Positions 37,450 to 46,637 are shown, counted from the first letter of the stretch. The stretch is DNA of 64,000 nucleotides from Variovorax sp. EL159 (GCF_900100965.1 NZ_FMUJ01000001.1:730272-794271); one strand, 5' to 3'. A program made the numbers and translations. The notes: generated by a model not told the origin, from the letters alone.

Positions 37450-38409
37450 ATGGCGAAATCCGCAACGCACCACATTCCGTGGGGCGCTCTGGGGCCGTGG
37501 CTGGCCCTGCTCGGCGCGTGCATTTTCTTTGCGACGCAGTCCGACCGTTTTCTCACGGGCGAGAACCTCTCGCTGATCCTGCAGCAGGTGATGGTGGTCG
37601 GCGTGATCGCCATCGGCCAGACGCTCATCATCCTCACGGCCGGCATCGACCTGTCGTGCGGCATGGTGATGGCGCTGGGCGGGATCATCATGACCAAGTT
37701 CGCCACTGAACTCGGCATGCCGGTGCCGGTCGCCATCCTCTGCGGCATCGGCGTGACCACGCTGTTCGGGCTGGTCAACGGCCTGCTGGTCACGCGCATC
37801 AAGCTGCCGCCTTTCATCGTGACGCTGGGCACGCTCAACATCGCCTTCGCGATCACGCAGCTGTACTCGTCGTCGCAGACCATCACCGACCTGCCCACCG
37901 GCCTCACGGGGCTCGGTACCACCTTCGCCATCGGTGGTGCCGAAGTGGCATGGGGCTCGGTGCTCATGGTGGTGCTCTACGGCCTCGCGTGGTTCGTGCT
38001 GCGCGAGACGGGCGCGGGGCGCCACATCTATGCCGTGGGCAACAACGCCGAAGCCACGCGGCTGGTCGGCATCCCGACGCAGCGCGTGCTGCTCGGCGTG
38101 TACGTGGCGGCGGGCGTGCTCTATGGCATCGCTTCGCTGCTGTCGGTGGCGCGCACTGGCGTGGGCGATCCGAATGCGGGCCAGACCGAGAACCTCGACG
38201 CCATCACGGCAGTGGTGCTAGGCGGCACCAGCCTCTTTGGTGGGCGCGGCATTGTGCTGGGCTCGCTGATCGGCGTGCTCATCGTCGGCGTGTTCCGCAA
38301 CGGGCTCACGCTGATGGGCGTGTCGTCGATCTACCAGGTGCTGGTGACGGGCGTGCTCGTGATTCTTGCGGTGGCCGCCGATCAACTCTCGCGCAAGGGG
38401 GCTCGCTGA
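37450..38409 (+). CDS. Sugar ABC transporter permease (FrcC-like)
   Basis: 319 aa, about 9-10 membrane helices. RbsC/FrcC signatures: GQTLIILTAGIDLSCGMVMA, LPPFIVTLGTLNIAFAIT, and VLGGTSLFGGRGIVLGSLIG before the last helices. The stop overlaps the ATPase start by one base, so translation is coupled. Confidence 0.93.
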   Translation: MAKSATHHIPWGALGPWLALLGACIFFATQSDRFLTGENLSLILQQVMVVGVIAIGQTLIILTAGIDLSCGMVMALGGIIMTKFATELGMPVPVAILCGIGVTTLFGLVNGLLVTRIKLPPFIVTLGTLNIAFAITQLYSSSQTITDLPTGLTGLGTTFAIGGAEVAWGSVLMVVLYGLAWFVLRETGAGRHIYAVGNNAEATRLVGIPTQRVLLGVYVAAGVLYGIASLLSVARTGVGDPNAGQTENLDAITAVVLGGTSLFGGRGIVLGSLIGVLIVGVFRNGLTLMGVSSIYQVLVTGVLVILAVAADQLSRKGAR

Positions 38410-39206
38410 TGAACACGCAAGCCAACCCCAAGATCGTGATGCAGGCCAGGGGCCTGGTGAAGCGCTACGGACAGGTCACCGCGCTCGACGGCGTCGATTT
38501 CGAATTGCGCGAAGGAGAAATCCTCGCGGTGATCGGCGACAACGGCGCGGGCAAGTCGTCGCTCATCAAGGCGCTGTCGGGTGCGGTCGTGCCCGACCAG
38601 GGCGAGATCCTGCTCGACGGCGCGCCGGTGCACTTTCGCAACCCGCTCGACGCACGGCGTGCAGGCATCGAGACGGTCTATCAAGACCTCGCCGTCGCGC
38701 CCGCGATGACCATCTACGAAAACCTCTTTCTCGGTCGTGAGCTGCGCCGCCCCGGCTTCCTGGGCAACGTGCTGCGCATGCTCGACAAGAAGAAGATGCT
38801 GCAGGAAAGCATGGCACGCATGTCCGACCTGAAGGTCGGCATCCAGTCGATGACGCAGGCGGTCGAAACGCTCTCTGGCGGCCAGCGCCAGTGCGTGGCG
38901 GTGGCGCGCAGCGCGGCCTTTGCGCGGCACGTCGTCATCATGGACGAGCCCACCGCCGCGCTCGGCGTGAAAGAAGGCAACATGGTGCTGGAGCTGATCC
39001 GCCGCGTGCGCGATCGCGGCCTGCCCGTGGTGCTCATCAGCCACAACATGCCGCACGTGTTCGAGGTGGCCGACCGCATCCACGTGGCGCGCCTGGGCAA
39101 GCGCGCGGCCGTGCTCAACCCGAAGAAGATCAGCATGAGCGACACCGTGGCCGTGATGACCGGCGCCATGACCGCCGACCAGTTGCCCGCGGAGGCGCAT
39201 GCCTGA
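38409..39206 (+). CDS. Sugar ABC transporter ATPase (FrcA-like, single domain)
   Basis: 265 aa with one nucleotide-binding domain, unlike the two-domain RbsA. Walker A GDNGAGKSS near residue 46, Q-loop TVYQDLA, signature LSGGQRQ, Walker B VVIMDEPTAAL and H-loop VVLISHNMPH. FrcA-type single domain ATPases occur with FrcBC. It overlaps the ROK gene by 8 nt. Confidence 0.93.
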   Translation: MNTQANPKIVMQARGLVKRYGQVTALDGVDFELREGEILAVIGDNGAGKSSLIKALSGAVVPDQGEILLDGAPVHFRNPLDARRAGIETVYQDLAVAPAMTIYENLFLGRELRRPGFLGNVLRMLDKKKMLQESMARMSDLKVGIQSMTQAVETLSGGQRQCVAVARSAAFARHVVIMDEPTAALGVKEGNMVLELIRRVRDRGLPVVLISHNMPHVFEVADRIHVARLGKRAAVLNPKKISMSDTVAVMTGAMTADQLPAEAHA

Positions 39207-40422
39207 TGCAGAAGCCACGGCGCCCCCGCCCGACCTGCTGCGTCCGCGCGGCTCCAACCAGGTCGGCATGCGCCAGTTCAACGAGCGCGTGGTGCTGCAG
39301 GCACTGCGCGTTCACACGAGCCTGCCCAAGGCCGACCTGGCACGGCTCACCGGGCTGAGCGCGCAGACCATCGGGCTCATCACCGCGCGGCTCGAAGAAG
39401 ACCAGCTCATCGTCAAGCAGAGCCGCGTGCGTGGCCGCATCGGGCAGCCCTCGGTGCCGCTCGCGCTCAACCCCGACGGCGCCTTCGCCATCGGCATCAA
39501 GGTGGGCCGGCGCGGTGCCGAGTGGCTGCTGATCGACTTCACCGCGCAGGTGCGCGAACGCCATGCAGTGAACTACGACTTTCCCGATGCGGCCGCGTTG
39601 CTGCCGGCCATTGCCCAGCACATCCACCGGCTGCGCGACGGGCTCGGCCCGCTGGCCGCGCGCAACGTTGGCGTGGGCCTGGCCGCGCCGTTCCTGCTCG
39701 GTGGCTGGCACCGCACGCTGGGCCTTTCCAAGGCGCAGTCGGACGAATGGAACCAGATGGACCTGCTGGCCGAGGTGCGGGCGCGCACCGAAGTGCCGGT
39801 GAGCTTTGCGCGCGACACGGTGGCGGCCTGCGCGGCCGAACTGGTCGGCGGGCGCGGGCACGACCTCAAGAGCTTCCTGTACATCTTCGTCGACACCTTC
39901 GTGGGCGGCGGGTTGGTCATCAACTCGCATCTGCACACGGGGGCACACAGCAATGCTGGGGCGTTGGCTTCGTTGCCGATGCAATCGGCGCGGGCCGATG
40001 GCGCACTGCCGCCGCAGGTGATGGCCGAAGCCTCGCTGTGGGAGCTGGAGCAGCGCTTGCAGCACGAAGGACTCGACCCGACGGCCGCCTATGACGATCG
40101 TGCGTTGCAACCACCGTTTGCCGCCGCGACGCAGGCCTGGCTCGGCTCCGCGTCGTTGGCACTGGCGCATGCCATCGTCAGCAGCACCGCGGTGCTCGAT
40201 CTGGCCGACGTGGTGATGGACGGCTCGATGTCGCGCGCCTTGCTGCAGGCCCTGCTTGAGCAGACCCGCGCGGCACTCGCGCAGTGCAATTGGGAGGGGC
40301 TGTGGCGCCCGCAGCTGCACGGGGGCAGGGTGGGGGCACAGGCTTGTGCGCTAGGCGGGGCGATGCTGCCGCTGCATGCGAACTTCGCGCCGGATCACGA
40401 TGTGTTCCTGAAGGCGGGTTGA
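39199..40422 (+). CDS. ROK-family transcriptional regulator
   Basis: 407 aa. An N-terminal winged helix (LPKADLARLTGLSAQTIGLI, then GRIGQPSVPLALNPDG) precedes a ROK sugar-binding domain (GAFAIGIKVGRRGAEWLLID; VDTFVGGGLVINSHLHTG). The zinc motif CxCGxxGCxE of canonical ROK proteins is missing: after GAHSNAGALASLP there are no cysteines. The HTH argues for a repressor of the importer rather than a kinase. Overlaps the ATPase gene by 8 nt. Confidence 0.87.
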   Translation: MPDAEATAPPPDLLRPRGSNQVGMRQFNERVVLQALRVHTSLPKADLARLTGLSAQTIGLITARLEEDQLIVKQSRVRGRIGQPSVPLALNPDGAFAIGIKVGRRGAEWLLIDFTAQVRERHAVNYDFPDAAALLPAIAQHIHRLRDGLGPLAARNVGVGLAAPFLLGGWHRTLGLSKAQSDEWNQMDLLAEVRARTEVPVSFARDTVAACAAELVGGRGHDLKSFLYIFVDTFVGGGLVINSHLHTGAHSNAGALASLPMQSARADGALPPQVMAEASLWELEQRLQHEGLDPTAAYDDRALQPPFAAATQAWLGSASLALAHAIVSSTAVLDLADVVMDGSMSRALLQALLEQTRAALAQCNWEGLWRPQLHGGRVGAQACALGGAMLPLHANFAPDHDVFLKAG

Positions 40423-40513
40423 GGGGCCGAGGTTCGCTGGCCTCTCTCGTGGCTTCGACGCAGGCGGGGCGATGTGTCCCGATAATGCGGGCCCCTTGCA
40501 AAGAACCGAATCA

Positions 40514-41155
40514 ATGAGCACCGCAGATTTCCTCTTCGCCCCCGAGGTGCAAAAGCTCCTGATGGTTGCCTACGCGGCGCCCGATCAACAGTTTTCTTCC
40601 AGCGAGCTGGCCCAGCGAACCAAGCTCGCCCCCGACGATGTGGTGCGCACCCTGGAGCATCTGGTCGGCAGCGGCATCCTGAAGCGGCAGAAGCCGAAGG
40701 GGGACGAGGCCGATACCGTCTCGATCGACCGCGCCTTCCTCTTTCACGACGAGCTGCGCAGCATCGCCCTGAAGTCGTTCGCCGCCGCCGAGCCGGTTCG
40801 CGCGATGCTGCGCGCCAAGTTCAAGGATTCGGTGTTGCGCGCCTTCATCCTGGCGGAGGACAAGGACGGCACGCTGGAACTGCTCGTCGTGCACGGGCAG
40901 TTGATGCCCGATGAAGCCGCCATGGCGACCGCCTGCCAGAAGCTGTCGAAGAGCATCCACCGGCACCTGAAGGTGCACGTCATCTCGAACGCCCGCTTCA
41001 ATGGCCTCACGCAGCGCGACCCGCTCATGCCGAAGCCTTCGGCGCTCGAGATCCTCAAGCTCGGGGATACGAAGGCCCAGTTGCCCGTCGAAAAGATCGG
41101 CCTTCTGCAAAGCGCGAAGAAGAAGCTGGCGACGCTGTCCCGCGCGTCGAGCTAG
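40514..41155 (+). CDS. Winged-helix protein with nucleotidyltransferase-like domain
   Basis: 213 aa. Residues 10-65 form a winged helix (SSSELAQRTKLAPDDVVRTL, then EHLVGSGILKRQKP). Residues 100-165 look like a minimal nucleotidyltransferase fold (AKFKDSVLRAFILAEDKDGT, ELLVVHGQLM), but a clear GSxxxGxxxxDxD catalytic pattern is missing. The C-terminus is basic. Similar proteins are annotated as transcriptional regulators; function unknown. A GATAAT element at 40481-40486 may be the -10. Confidence 0.6.
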   Translation: MSTADFLFAPEVQKLLMVAYAAPDQQFSSSELAQRTKLAPDDVVRTLEHLVGSGILKRQKPKGDEADTVSIDRAFLFHDELRSIALKSFAAAEPVRAMLRAKFKDSVLRAFILAEDKDGTLELLVVHGQLMPDEAAMATACQKLSKSIHRHLKVHVISNARFNGLTQRDPLMPKPSALEILKLGDTKAQLPVEKIGLLQSAKKKLATLSRASS

Positions 41156-41178
41156 CGAACCGGGGAACAGCCGCCGGG

Positions 41179-41583
41179 CTATTTGTTCCTGTCTCTCGCA
41201 ACCGCGAGGCTGCGGGCTTGCGCGATCAACGGCTCGATCGTCTCGAAGGTCTTGTCGCTCGGGTTGATCACGCAGACCCAGTACATCTTTCCGTACACCG
41301 GATGCGGCATCAGCCGGTCGAGCGCGGTGAAGTCGATGTCGGTCTGTTCCTGCTCGCCGAACAGCGCGCGAAAGGTCTCCTTGCCCACGCCGATGTTCAG
41401 GCGAAACACGCCGGGGCGGTCCAGCTTCGAGGCGCTGTCGAATTCGCTGTCCTTCGTCACGAGGGTGGCAAAGGGAAACTTGTTGTCCGCGTTGTGAAAG
41501 AAGAAGGTGTTGTCGTCGGCCACCTCGAAGTGGCCGCCGGGCAGAAGGTCGATGAAGTGGTCGGTGATGGCGTCTTCGGTCAT
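41179..41583 (-). CDS. DUF6194-family protein
   Basis: 134 aa. The block FPFATLVTKDSEFDSASKLD, then RPGVFRLNIGVGKETF and HPVYGKMYWVCVINPS, is typical of DUF6194, a small soluble family of unknown role. No signal peptide. Lies 25 bp downstream of the Bug binding-protein gene on the same strand, convergent with the winged-helix gene. Confidence 0.82.
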   Translation of the reverse strand: MTEDAITDHFIDLLPGGHFEVADDNTFFFHNADNKFPFATLVTKDSEFDSASKLDRPGVFRLNIGVGKETFRALFGEQEQTDIDFTALDRLMPHPVYGKMYWVCVINPSDKTFETIEPLIAQARSLAVARDRNK

Positions 41584-41608
41584 GCCCGCGATCTTGCCTG
41601 CGTTCCGT

Positions 41609-42622
41609 TCAGGGGTGCCAGCGCCGAAGGCCCAGTTCGTCCGCCAGCTGGCGGTAGCGCTTGATCTGCGCCTGCACGTAGTCGTCGAGCGCGGGGCCGG
41701 TCAGGTCGAAGGGGTAGAGCCCGTGCCGCTCGCGCAGCGCGGCGTAGCCGGGCGCGGTGCTTGCCTCGCGCAGGGCGTTGGTCCATGCGCGCACGGCGGC
41801 CTCGGGCACGTCGGCGCTCAGGTAGAGGCCGCGCACGGTCGGCCACACCAGCTCCACGCCTTGCTCGCGCGCGGTCGGCACGCCGGTGAGCGCGCCGCCC
41901 AGCCGCGTGTCCGACAGCACGGCCAGCAGGCGCACGGCCGCACCGCCTTCGATGGCCTGCAGCGCTTCGGCCGCATCGCCGGGGAACGCGTCGACGTGCT
42001 TGCCCTGCATCGCGCTCAGCGCATCGCCGCCGCCCTCGAAGGACACGAAGCGCATGGCCTTGTGGTCTTGCCCCGCGGCGCGCACCAGCAGTGCGGCCTT
42101 GACCCAGTCCTGGCTGCCGACGGTGCCGCCTGCGCCGAAAGCGATGCGCGACGGCTCCTGCCGCAGCGCGGCGACCAGATCCTGCAGGCGCTTGTAAGGC
42201 GAGTCGCGGTGCACCGCGATCACGCCGTAGTCGGTGCCCAGCGTGGCGATCCAGCGCACGGCCGATGGCGGATGCGGCCCGAAGCGGCCTTGCGCCATGT
42301 TGAGCAGCGAGCCGCTCGAAAACGCCACCAGCGTGCCCGGCCCGCCGAGGCGCCCGGTGGCGATGCGGTCGAAGGCCACGGCGCCGATGCCGCCCGGCAG
42401 ATAGCGCAACGTCAGCGGCGGGCGCCCGGGGCGCACGGCCTGCAGCGCATCGCGCGCGAGTGCGCAGGTCAGGGCGAAGCCGCCGCCGGCCTTGGCTGGA
42501 ATCACGCATTCGGCTGCGCCTTGCGAGGGATCGTCCGCGGCCATCGCGCGCAGGCCGGGCCACGGCATCAGCAGCGCGGACAGCGCGCGAAGGGCATGGC
42601 GGCGGGCAATGAAGGGCGGCAT
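41609..42622 (-). CDS. Bug-family (TctC-like) periplasmic binding protein 1
   Basis: 337 aa. Signal region MPPFIARRHALRALSALLMP has a twin arginine and cleaves near AMAAD. Family elements follow: IPAKAGGGFALTCALARDAL, LRYLPGGIGAVAFDRIATGR and DSPYKRLQDLVAALRQEPS. It probably binds a carboxylate. It is downstream of tctDE on the same strand (gap 22 bp). No TctA/TctB permease is encoded here. Confidence 0.85.
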   Translation of the reverse strand: MPPFIARRHALRALSALLMPWPGLRAMAADDPSQGAAECVIPAKAGGGFALTCALARDALQAVRPGRPPLTLRYLPGGIGAVAFDRIATGRLGGPGTLVAFSSGSLLNMAQGRFGPHPPSAVRWIATLGTDYGVIAVHRDSPYKRLQDLVAALRQEPSRIAFGAGGTVGSQDWVKAALLVRAAGQDHKAMRFVSFEGGGDALSAMQGKHVDAFPGDAAEALQAIEGGAAVRLLAVLSDTRLGGALTGVPTAREQGVELVWPTVRGLYLSADVPEAAVRAWTNALREASTAPGYAALRERHGLYPFDLTGPALDDYVQAQIKRYRQLADELGLRRWHP

Positions 42623-42644
42623 GGTCGTCGGTGCGGCGTGCCGC

Positions 42645-44063
42645 TCAGGCAGCGGCAGGGCGAGGCCACCAGATGATCGCATGCAGGCCCGTGCCCGTCT
42701 CGCGCGGTTCGAGCCGCACCTCGCCTCGGTGCCGCTGCGCGATGGACCGCGCAATGGCCAGCCCGAGCCCGAAGCCGCCCTTGCCCGCACGCGCGCCGCG
42801 CCGAAAGCGCTGGCCGAGCGCGGCACGTTCTTCTTCGCTAAGGCCGGGCCCGTCGTCTTCGACGTTGAGGCTCCAGCCGGCCGCATCGCCCGCGGCAAAG
42901 AGCGTGATCGTGCCTTCGGCCGGCGTGTACGCGATGGCGTTCGTCACGAGGTTGCTCAGGGCCTCGCGCATCAGACTGCGGTCGGCCACTGCCAGGAACT
43001 CCGGCGCGGGCGAGTGGATGCCCAGGTCGATGCGTTTGGCGCGCGCCAGCGGCAGCAGGTCGACCGCCACTTCGCGCAGCAGCGCCGCGAGATCGGTCTC
43101 GGCAGGCTCGACCGACACCGTGTCGCTGCGGCCGAGCGCCAGCAGCTGTTGCGCGCTGCGCGTGGCGCGGCCGATCTCGGTGCCCAGCGCGTCGAGCGCG
43201 AGCTGCACCTGCGCCGGGTCTTGCTCGCGCCGGGCGTAGTCGGCCTGCATCTGCAGCGTGGTCAGGTGCGTGCGCAGCTGGTGCGAGGCATCGTCCAGAA
43301 ACTGGCGCTGCTGCGTCACCAGGTCTTGCGTGCGCGACATCTGCTGGTTGACCGCCGCCACCAGTGGCCGCACCTCGGCCGGCAGGTCGGCCTCGGCGAT
43401 GCGCGTCAGGTCGTCGGGCGTGCGCGCCTGCACCTCGCGCGCCAGCCGCGACAACGGCCGCAGCGCCGCCGCCAGCGCAATCGCCGTGCCGCACAGCAGC
43501 ATCGCCAGCACCAGCCCGTCGCGCAGGGCCGCGCTGCGCACGAAGCGCGCGCTGAACTCCTGCCGCGAGCGCGTGCTCTCGCCCACCTGGATCAGCACGC
43601 TGCGCCCGGTGCTGCCGGCCGGTGCGCGGTCGAGGTCGCGCCGGTAGGCGGCCAGCCGCACGGCCTCGCCGAAGTAGGTGGCGTCGTAGAAGGTCGGCAC
43701 GCCCATCGCCAGCGCGGTGGGCGGCGCGGGCAGGTCGGCGCTGCCCAGCTCGACCAGCCCGTCGGAGGTCGCGACCCGAAAGAACACCTGCCCGCTGGCC
43801 GTCAGCTCGAAGAACTCGAACATCGTGTACGGCAGCTCGACCGAGAGGCCGCCCGAGGCGGTCGAAATGTTGGCGTCGATGGACTTGAGTGCGCCCAGCA
43901 GCGAGCGGTCGTAGGCCGCGTTGGCGGCCGCCAGCGCGTTGTGCCGCGTCATCCACAGCTCCAGGCCCGTCACCACCAGCAGGGCGGGGAACAGCAGCAG
44001 CGCGAGCCGCTGCCACAGGCTTGCGCGCCGCAACCGTTCACGCAGGCGTGGCAAGACGCTCAC
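42645..44063 (-). CDS. tctE: Sensor histidine kinase, TctE-like
   Basis: 472 aa. A first helix (LALLLFPALLVVTGLEL, residues 22-38), a periplasmic sensor of about 140 residues, a second helix (GLVLAMLLCGTAIALAAAL), HAMP-like linker, HisKA H-box DDASHQLRTHLTTLQMQ, and HATPase elements SNLVTNAIAYTP, VEDDGPGL and GFGLGLAIARSI. The start is GTG at 44061-44063, directly after the response regulator stop. The periplasmic part carries the TctE_N-like pattern FFRVATSDGLVELGSADLP. Responds to carboxylates in characterised relatives. Confidence 0.9.
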   Translation of the reverse strand: MSVLPRLRERLRRASLWQRLALLLFPALLVVTGLELWMTRHNALAAANAAYDRSLLGALKSIDANISTASGGLSVELPYTMFEFFELTASGQVFFRVATSDGLVELGSADLPAPPTALAMGVPTFYDATYFGEAVRLAAYRRDLDRAPAGSTGRSVLIQVGESTRSRQEFSARFVRSAALRDGLVLAMLLCGTAIALAAALRPLSRLAREVQARTPDDLTRIAEADLPAEVRPLVAAVNQQMSRTQDLVTQQRQFLDDASHQLRTHLTTLQMQADYARREQDPAQVQLALDALGTEIGRATRSAQQLLALGRSDTVSVEPAETDLAALLREVAVDLLPLARAKRIDLGIHSPAPEFLAVADRSLMREALSNLVTNAIAYTPAEGTITLFAAGDAAGWSLNVEDDGPGLSEEERAALGQRFRRGARAGKGGFGLGLAIARSIAQRHRGEVRLEPRETGTGLHAIIWWPRPAAA

Positions 44064-44729
44064 TCAGTCGGCTTCCAGCACGTAGCCGAGCCCGCGCAGC
44101 GTGACGATGCGCACGCCGCTGCCGTCCAGCCGCTTGCGCAGCCGGTAGACAAACACCTCGACCGCCTCGGGGTGCACTTCTTCGTCGTCGGAAAACACCC
44201 GCTCCAGGATCTGCTGCTTCGACAGCGGCTCGCCACTGCGCTGCACCAGCACGCGCAGCACCGCCAGCTCGCGCGGCGACAGGGCGAGTGCTTCGCCGTT
44301 CAGCGTGAAGTGCCGGCGCGCGCCGTCGTACACCAGCGGGCCGCACGCCAGGCGCGGATGCTCGATGCCCCGCGCGCGACGCACCAGCGCATGCAGGCGC
44401 GCCTCCAACTCGGCCAGCGCAAAGGGCTTGGCCAGGAAGTCGTCGGCACCCGCGTTGAGCGAGGCGACGCGCTCGTTCACCGAATCGCGCGCCGTGAGGA
44501 TCAGCGCCGGCAGCCGCTGGTCGCGCTCGCGCAGGCGCTGCAGCACCGTGTGGCCATCGAGCCCGGGCAGGCCCAGGTCGAGCACCAGCGCATCGTGGTC
44601 GCGCTGCTGCAATGCCCGGTCGGCCAGCCGGCCGTCGTCCACCCACTCGACCTGGATGCCCGCATGCTCCAGCGCCTTGCAGAGCCAGGTGCCCAGGGTG
44701 TGTTCGTCTTCGGCCAGCAGGATGCGCAT
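44064..44729 (-). CDS. tctD: OmpR-family response regulator, TctD-like
   Basis: 221 aa. Receiver domain with Asp51 in LVLDLGLPG and the conserved Lys in FLAKPF, then a winged helix ending IVTLRGLGYVLEAD. Paired with the kinase gene with no spacer. It probably controls one or both flanking binding-protein genes. Confidence 0.93.
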   Translation of the reverse strand: MRILLAEDEHTLGTWLCKALEHAGIQVEWVDDGRLADRALQQRDHDALVLDLGLPGLDGHTVLQRLRERDQRLPALILTARDSVNERVASLNAGADDFLAKPFALAELEARLHALVRRARGIEHPRLACGPLVYDGARRHFTLNGEALALSPRELAVLRVLVQRSGEPLSKQQILERVFSDDEEVHPEAVEVFVYRLRKRLDGSGVRIVTLRGLGYVLEAD

Positions 44730-44754
44730 GGCGCGATGCTAGAACGTGAAACGC

Positions 44755-45762
44755 TCAATCAGGCTTGATGTTTGCCCTTGCGATGACTTTCTGCCAGCGC
44801 GCCTGCTCGGCAGCAATGAACTGCGCGAACTGCTCGGGCGTGCTGCCGACAGCTTCGGCCGCGTCGCCCGTCAGCCGCTGCATCGAGTCGGGCGACTTCA
44901 CCGCCTTCATCGTCTCGGCCGAGAGCTTGGCCAGGTTGGCCGGCGCGAAATTGGCCGGCGCCAGCATGCCGTACCACTGCGTCATCTCGAAGCCGGGGAA
45001 GCCTTGCTCGGCCACCGTCGGCACGTCGGGCAACTGCGGCAGCCGCTTGGTCGAGCCGGTGGCAATGCAGCGCACCTTGCCGGCCTTGATGAAGGGAATG
45101 ATCGCCGCCGCGCCGATGGCCGAGGCGTCGAGCCGGCCCGAGAGCAGGTCGGTCACCATCGGGCCGGTGCCGCGGTAGGGCACGTGCAGCATGAACACGT
45201 CGGCCGTCATCTTCAGGTACTCGAAGGCCAGGTGGCCGGCGCTGCCGTTGCCGGCGGAGCCGTAGCTCAGCTTGCCCGGCTTCGACTTGGCGTAGGCGAT
45301 GAACTCCTTGAGGTTCTTCGCCGGCACGTCCGGGTGCACCACGTACAGGCTGGGCACCTTGGCCAGCAGGCTCACGGGCTTGAAATCCTTGTTGGCGTCG
45401 TAGGGCAGCTTGGCAAAGATGTACGGGTTGACCGCCAGCGTGCCGATGTGGCCGAGGACGATCGTGTGCTGGTCGGTGCTGCGCGCCACCTCGCTCATCG
45501 CGATGTTGCCGGCCGCACCCGGCTTGTTGTCGACGAACACGCTCTGGCCCAAGGTGCGCGAGAGTTCGGCGGCCGTCGAGCGCGCAACGATTTCGGAGCT
45601 GCCGCCGGGCGCGAAAGGCACGACGAAGCGGATCGACTTGCTCGGCCAGGTGTCTTGCGCCGAAGCGATGGAAGGCAGCAGGCCGCCCAGGGAGAGGGCG
45701 CCGCCGGCTTGCAGCCAGTGGCGGCGGTTCAGGCGGGCGTCGTTCGAAAAGAGGTCGGACAT
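44755..45762 (-). CDS. Bug-family (TctC-like) periplasmic binding protein 2
   Basis: 335 aa. A Tat-like signal NRRHWLQAGGALSLGGLLPS ends in IASAQD. Classic Bug motifs: FVVPFAPGGSSEIVARSTAA, NKPGAAGNIAMSEVARS, and VPYRGTGPMVTDLLSG. It lies 25 bp upstream of tctD on the same strand. Binds dicarboxylate-type ligands in known members. No matching permease in the window. Confidence 0.9.
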   Translation of the reverse strand: MSDLFSNDARLNRRHWLQAGGALSLGGLLPSIASAQDTWPSKSIRFVVPFAPGGSSEIVARSTAAELSRTLGQSVFVDNKPGAAGNIAMSEVARSTDQHTIVLGHIGTLAVNPYIFAKLPYDANKDFKPVSLLAKVPSLYVVHPDVPAKNLKEFIAYAKSKPGKLSYGSAGNGSAGHLAFEYLKMTADVFMLHVPYRGTGPMVTDLLSGRLDASAIGAAAIIPFIKAGKVRCIATGSTKRLPQLPDVPTVAEQGFPGFEMTQWYGMLAPANFAPANLAKLSAETMKAVKSPDSMQRLTGDAAEAVGSTPEQFAQFIAAEQARWQKVIARANIKPD

Positions 45763-45777
45763 GGGGCTTTGTCTCCA

Positions 45778-45798
45778 GCGCTTTTGGATTGAAAGCGC
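45778..45798 (-). promoter_or_regulatory. 7-bp hairpin between IclR gene and Bug gene
   Basis: GCGCTTT and AAAGCGC with a 7-nt loop, 16-36 bp upstream of the Bug protein 2 ATG. It could end the iclR transcript or structure the leader. Confidence 0.3.
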
Positions 45799-45851
45799 GC
45801 ATCCTGCCCGGCGGATGCTGTCGGAATGCTGTCAGTCGAGCCTGCCGGCTT

Positions 45852-46637
45852 TCAGATCAGGTTGCGCATCGCCTGCGCCGTCTCGCGCAGCACCGGCAGC
45901 ACGCGCGCCACGGCGTCTTCCGAACTTTCATGCCCCATCGGCATCGTGATGTTCAGTGCGCCGACCAGCGTGCCGTGCCGGTCGCGCAGCGGCACCGCGA
46001 TCCCGCGCGAGTTCAGGTCGAGCTGCTGCTCCGACAACGCCCAGCCCTGCGCGCGGATGCGTGCCAGCTCGAGCTTCATTCGCTCCATGCTGGCGATGGT
46101 GTGCGAGGTGAACACGGTGAGCTGTCGCGTCGCCAGCCATTCGTTCAGCTCCGCGTCGCTGCGCAGGGCCAGCATCAGCATGCCCGAGGCCGTCACCTGC
46201 GCCGGCACGCGCGCACCCAGCACGTAGCCGGTGCTCATGCTGCGGTTGGGGCCGTTGCGGGCGATGTAGATCACCTCGTCGCCGTCCATCACGCTGAGGT
46301 AGGCGATCTCGTTGGTGCCGGCCGCCACGCGCTGCAGAAAGGGCTGCACCACGCGCGGCAGGCGGGCCGACTCCAGGTACGAGCGGCCCAGGCGCAGCAC
46401 GCGGGGCGTGAGCCAGAAGAGTTTGCCGTCGCTCGCCACGTAGCCCATGTGCTGCAAGGTCAGCAGGTAGCGCCGCGCGGCGGTGCGCGTCATGTTCGTG
46501 CGCTGGCCGGCCTGGCTGGCGGTGAGGCGCGGGTTGGCGTCGTCGAAGGCCTCGATGATGCTCACGCCGCGCTCCAGCCCGGCGATCCAGTCGCGCTTGT
46601 CCAGCCCGGCGGGCGGTGTCGAATCGTCCTTGCTCAT
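45852..46637 (-). CDS. pcaR: IclR-family regulator (PcaR/PobR-like)
   Basis: 261 aa. The winged helix contains LTASQAGQRTNMTRTAARRY, then LLTLQHMGYVASDGKLFWLT. The effector domain has NEIAYLSVMDGDEVIYIARN, GARVPAQVTASGMLML and LDLNSRGIAVPLRD. The WIAGLERGVSIIEAFDD start is typical of PcaR/PcaU. ATG at 46637 chosen because upstream frame (to 46808) covers the operator region. It is divergent from the quinate/pca operon, and its likely binding sites occur both there and before quiC. Confidence 0.88.
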   Translation of the reverse strand: MSKDDSTPPAGLDKRDWIAGLERGVSIIEAFDDANPRLTASQAGQRTNMTRTAARRYLLTLQHMGYVASDGKLFWLTPRVLRLGRSYLESARLPRVVQPFLQRVAAGTNEIAYLSVMDGDEVIYIARNGPNRSMSTGYVLGARVPAQVTASGMLMLALRSDAELNEWLATRQLTVFTSHTIASMERMKLELARIRAQGWALSEQQLDLNSRGIAVPLRDRHGTLVGALNITMPMGHESSEDAVARVLPVLRETAQAMRNLI

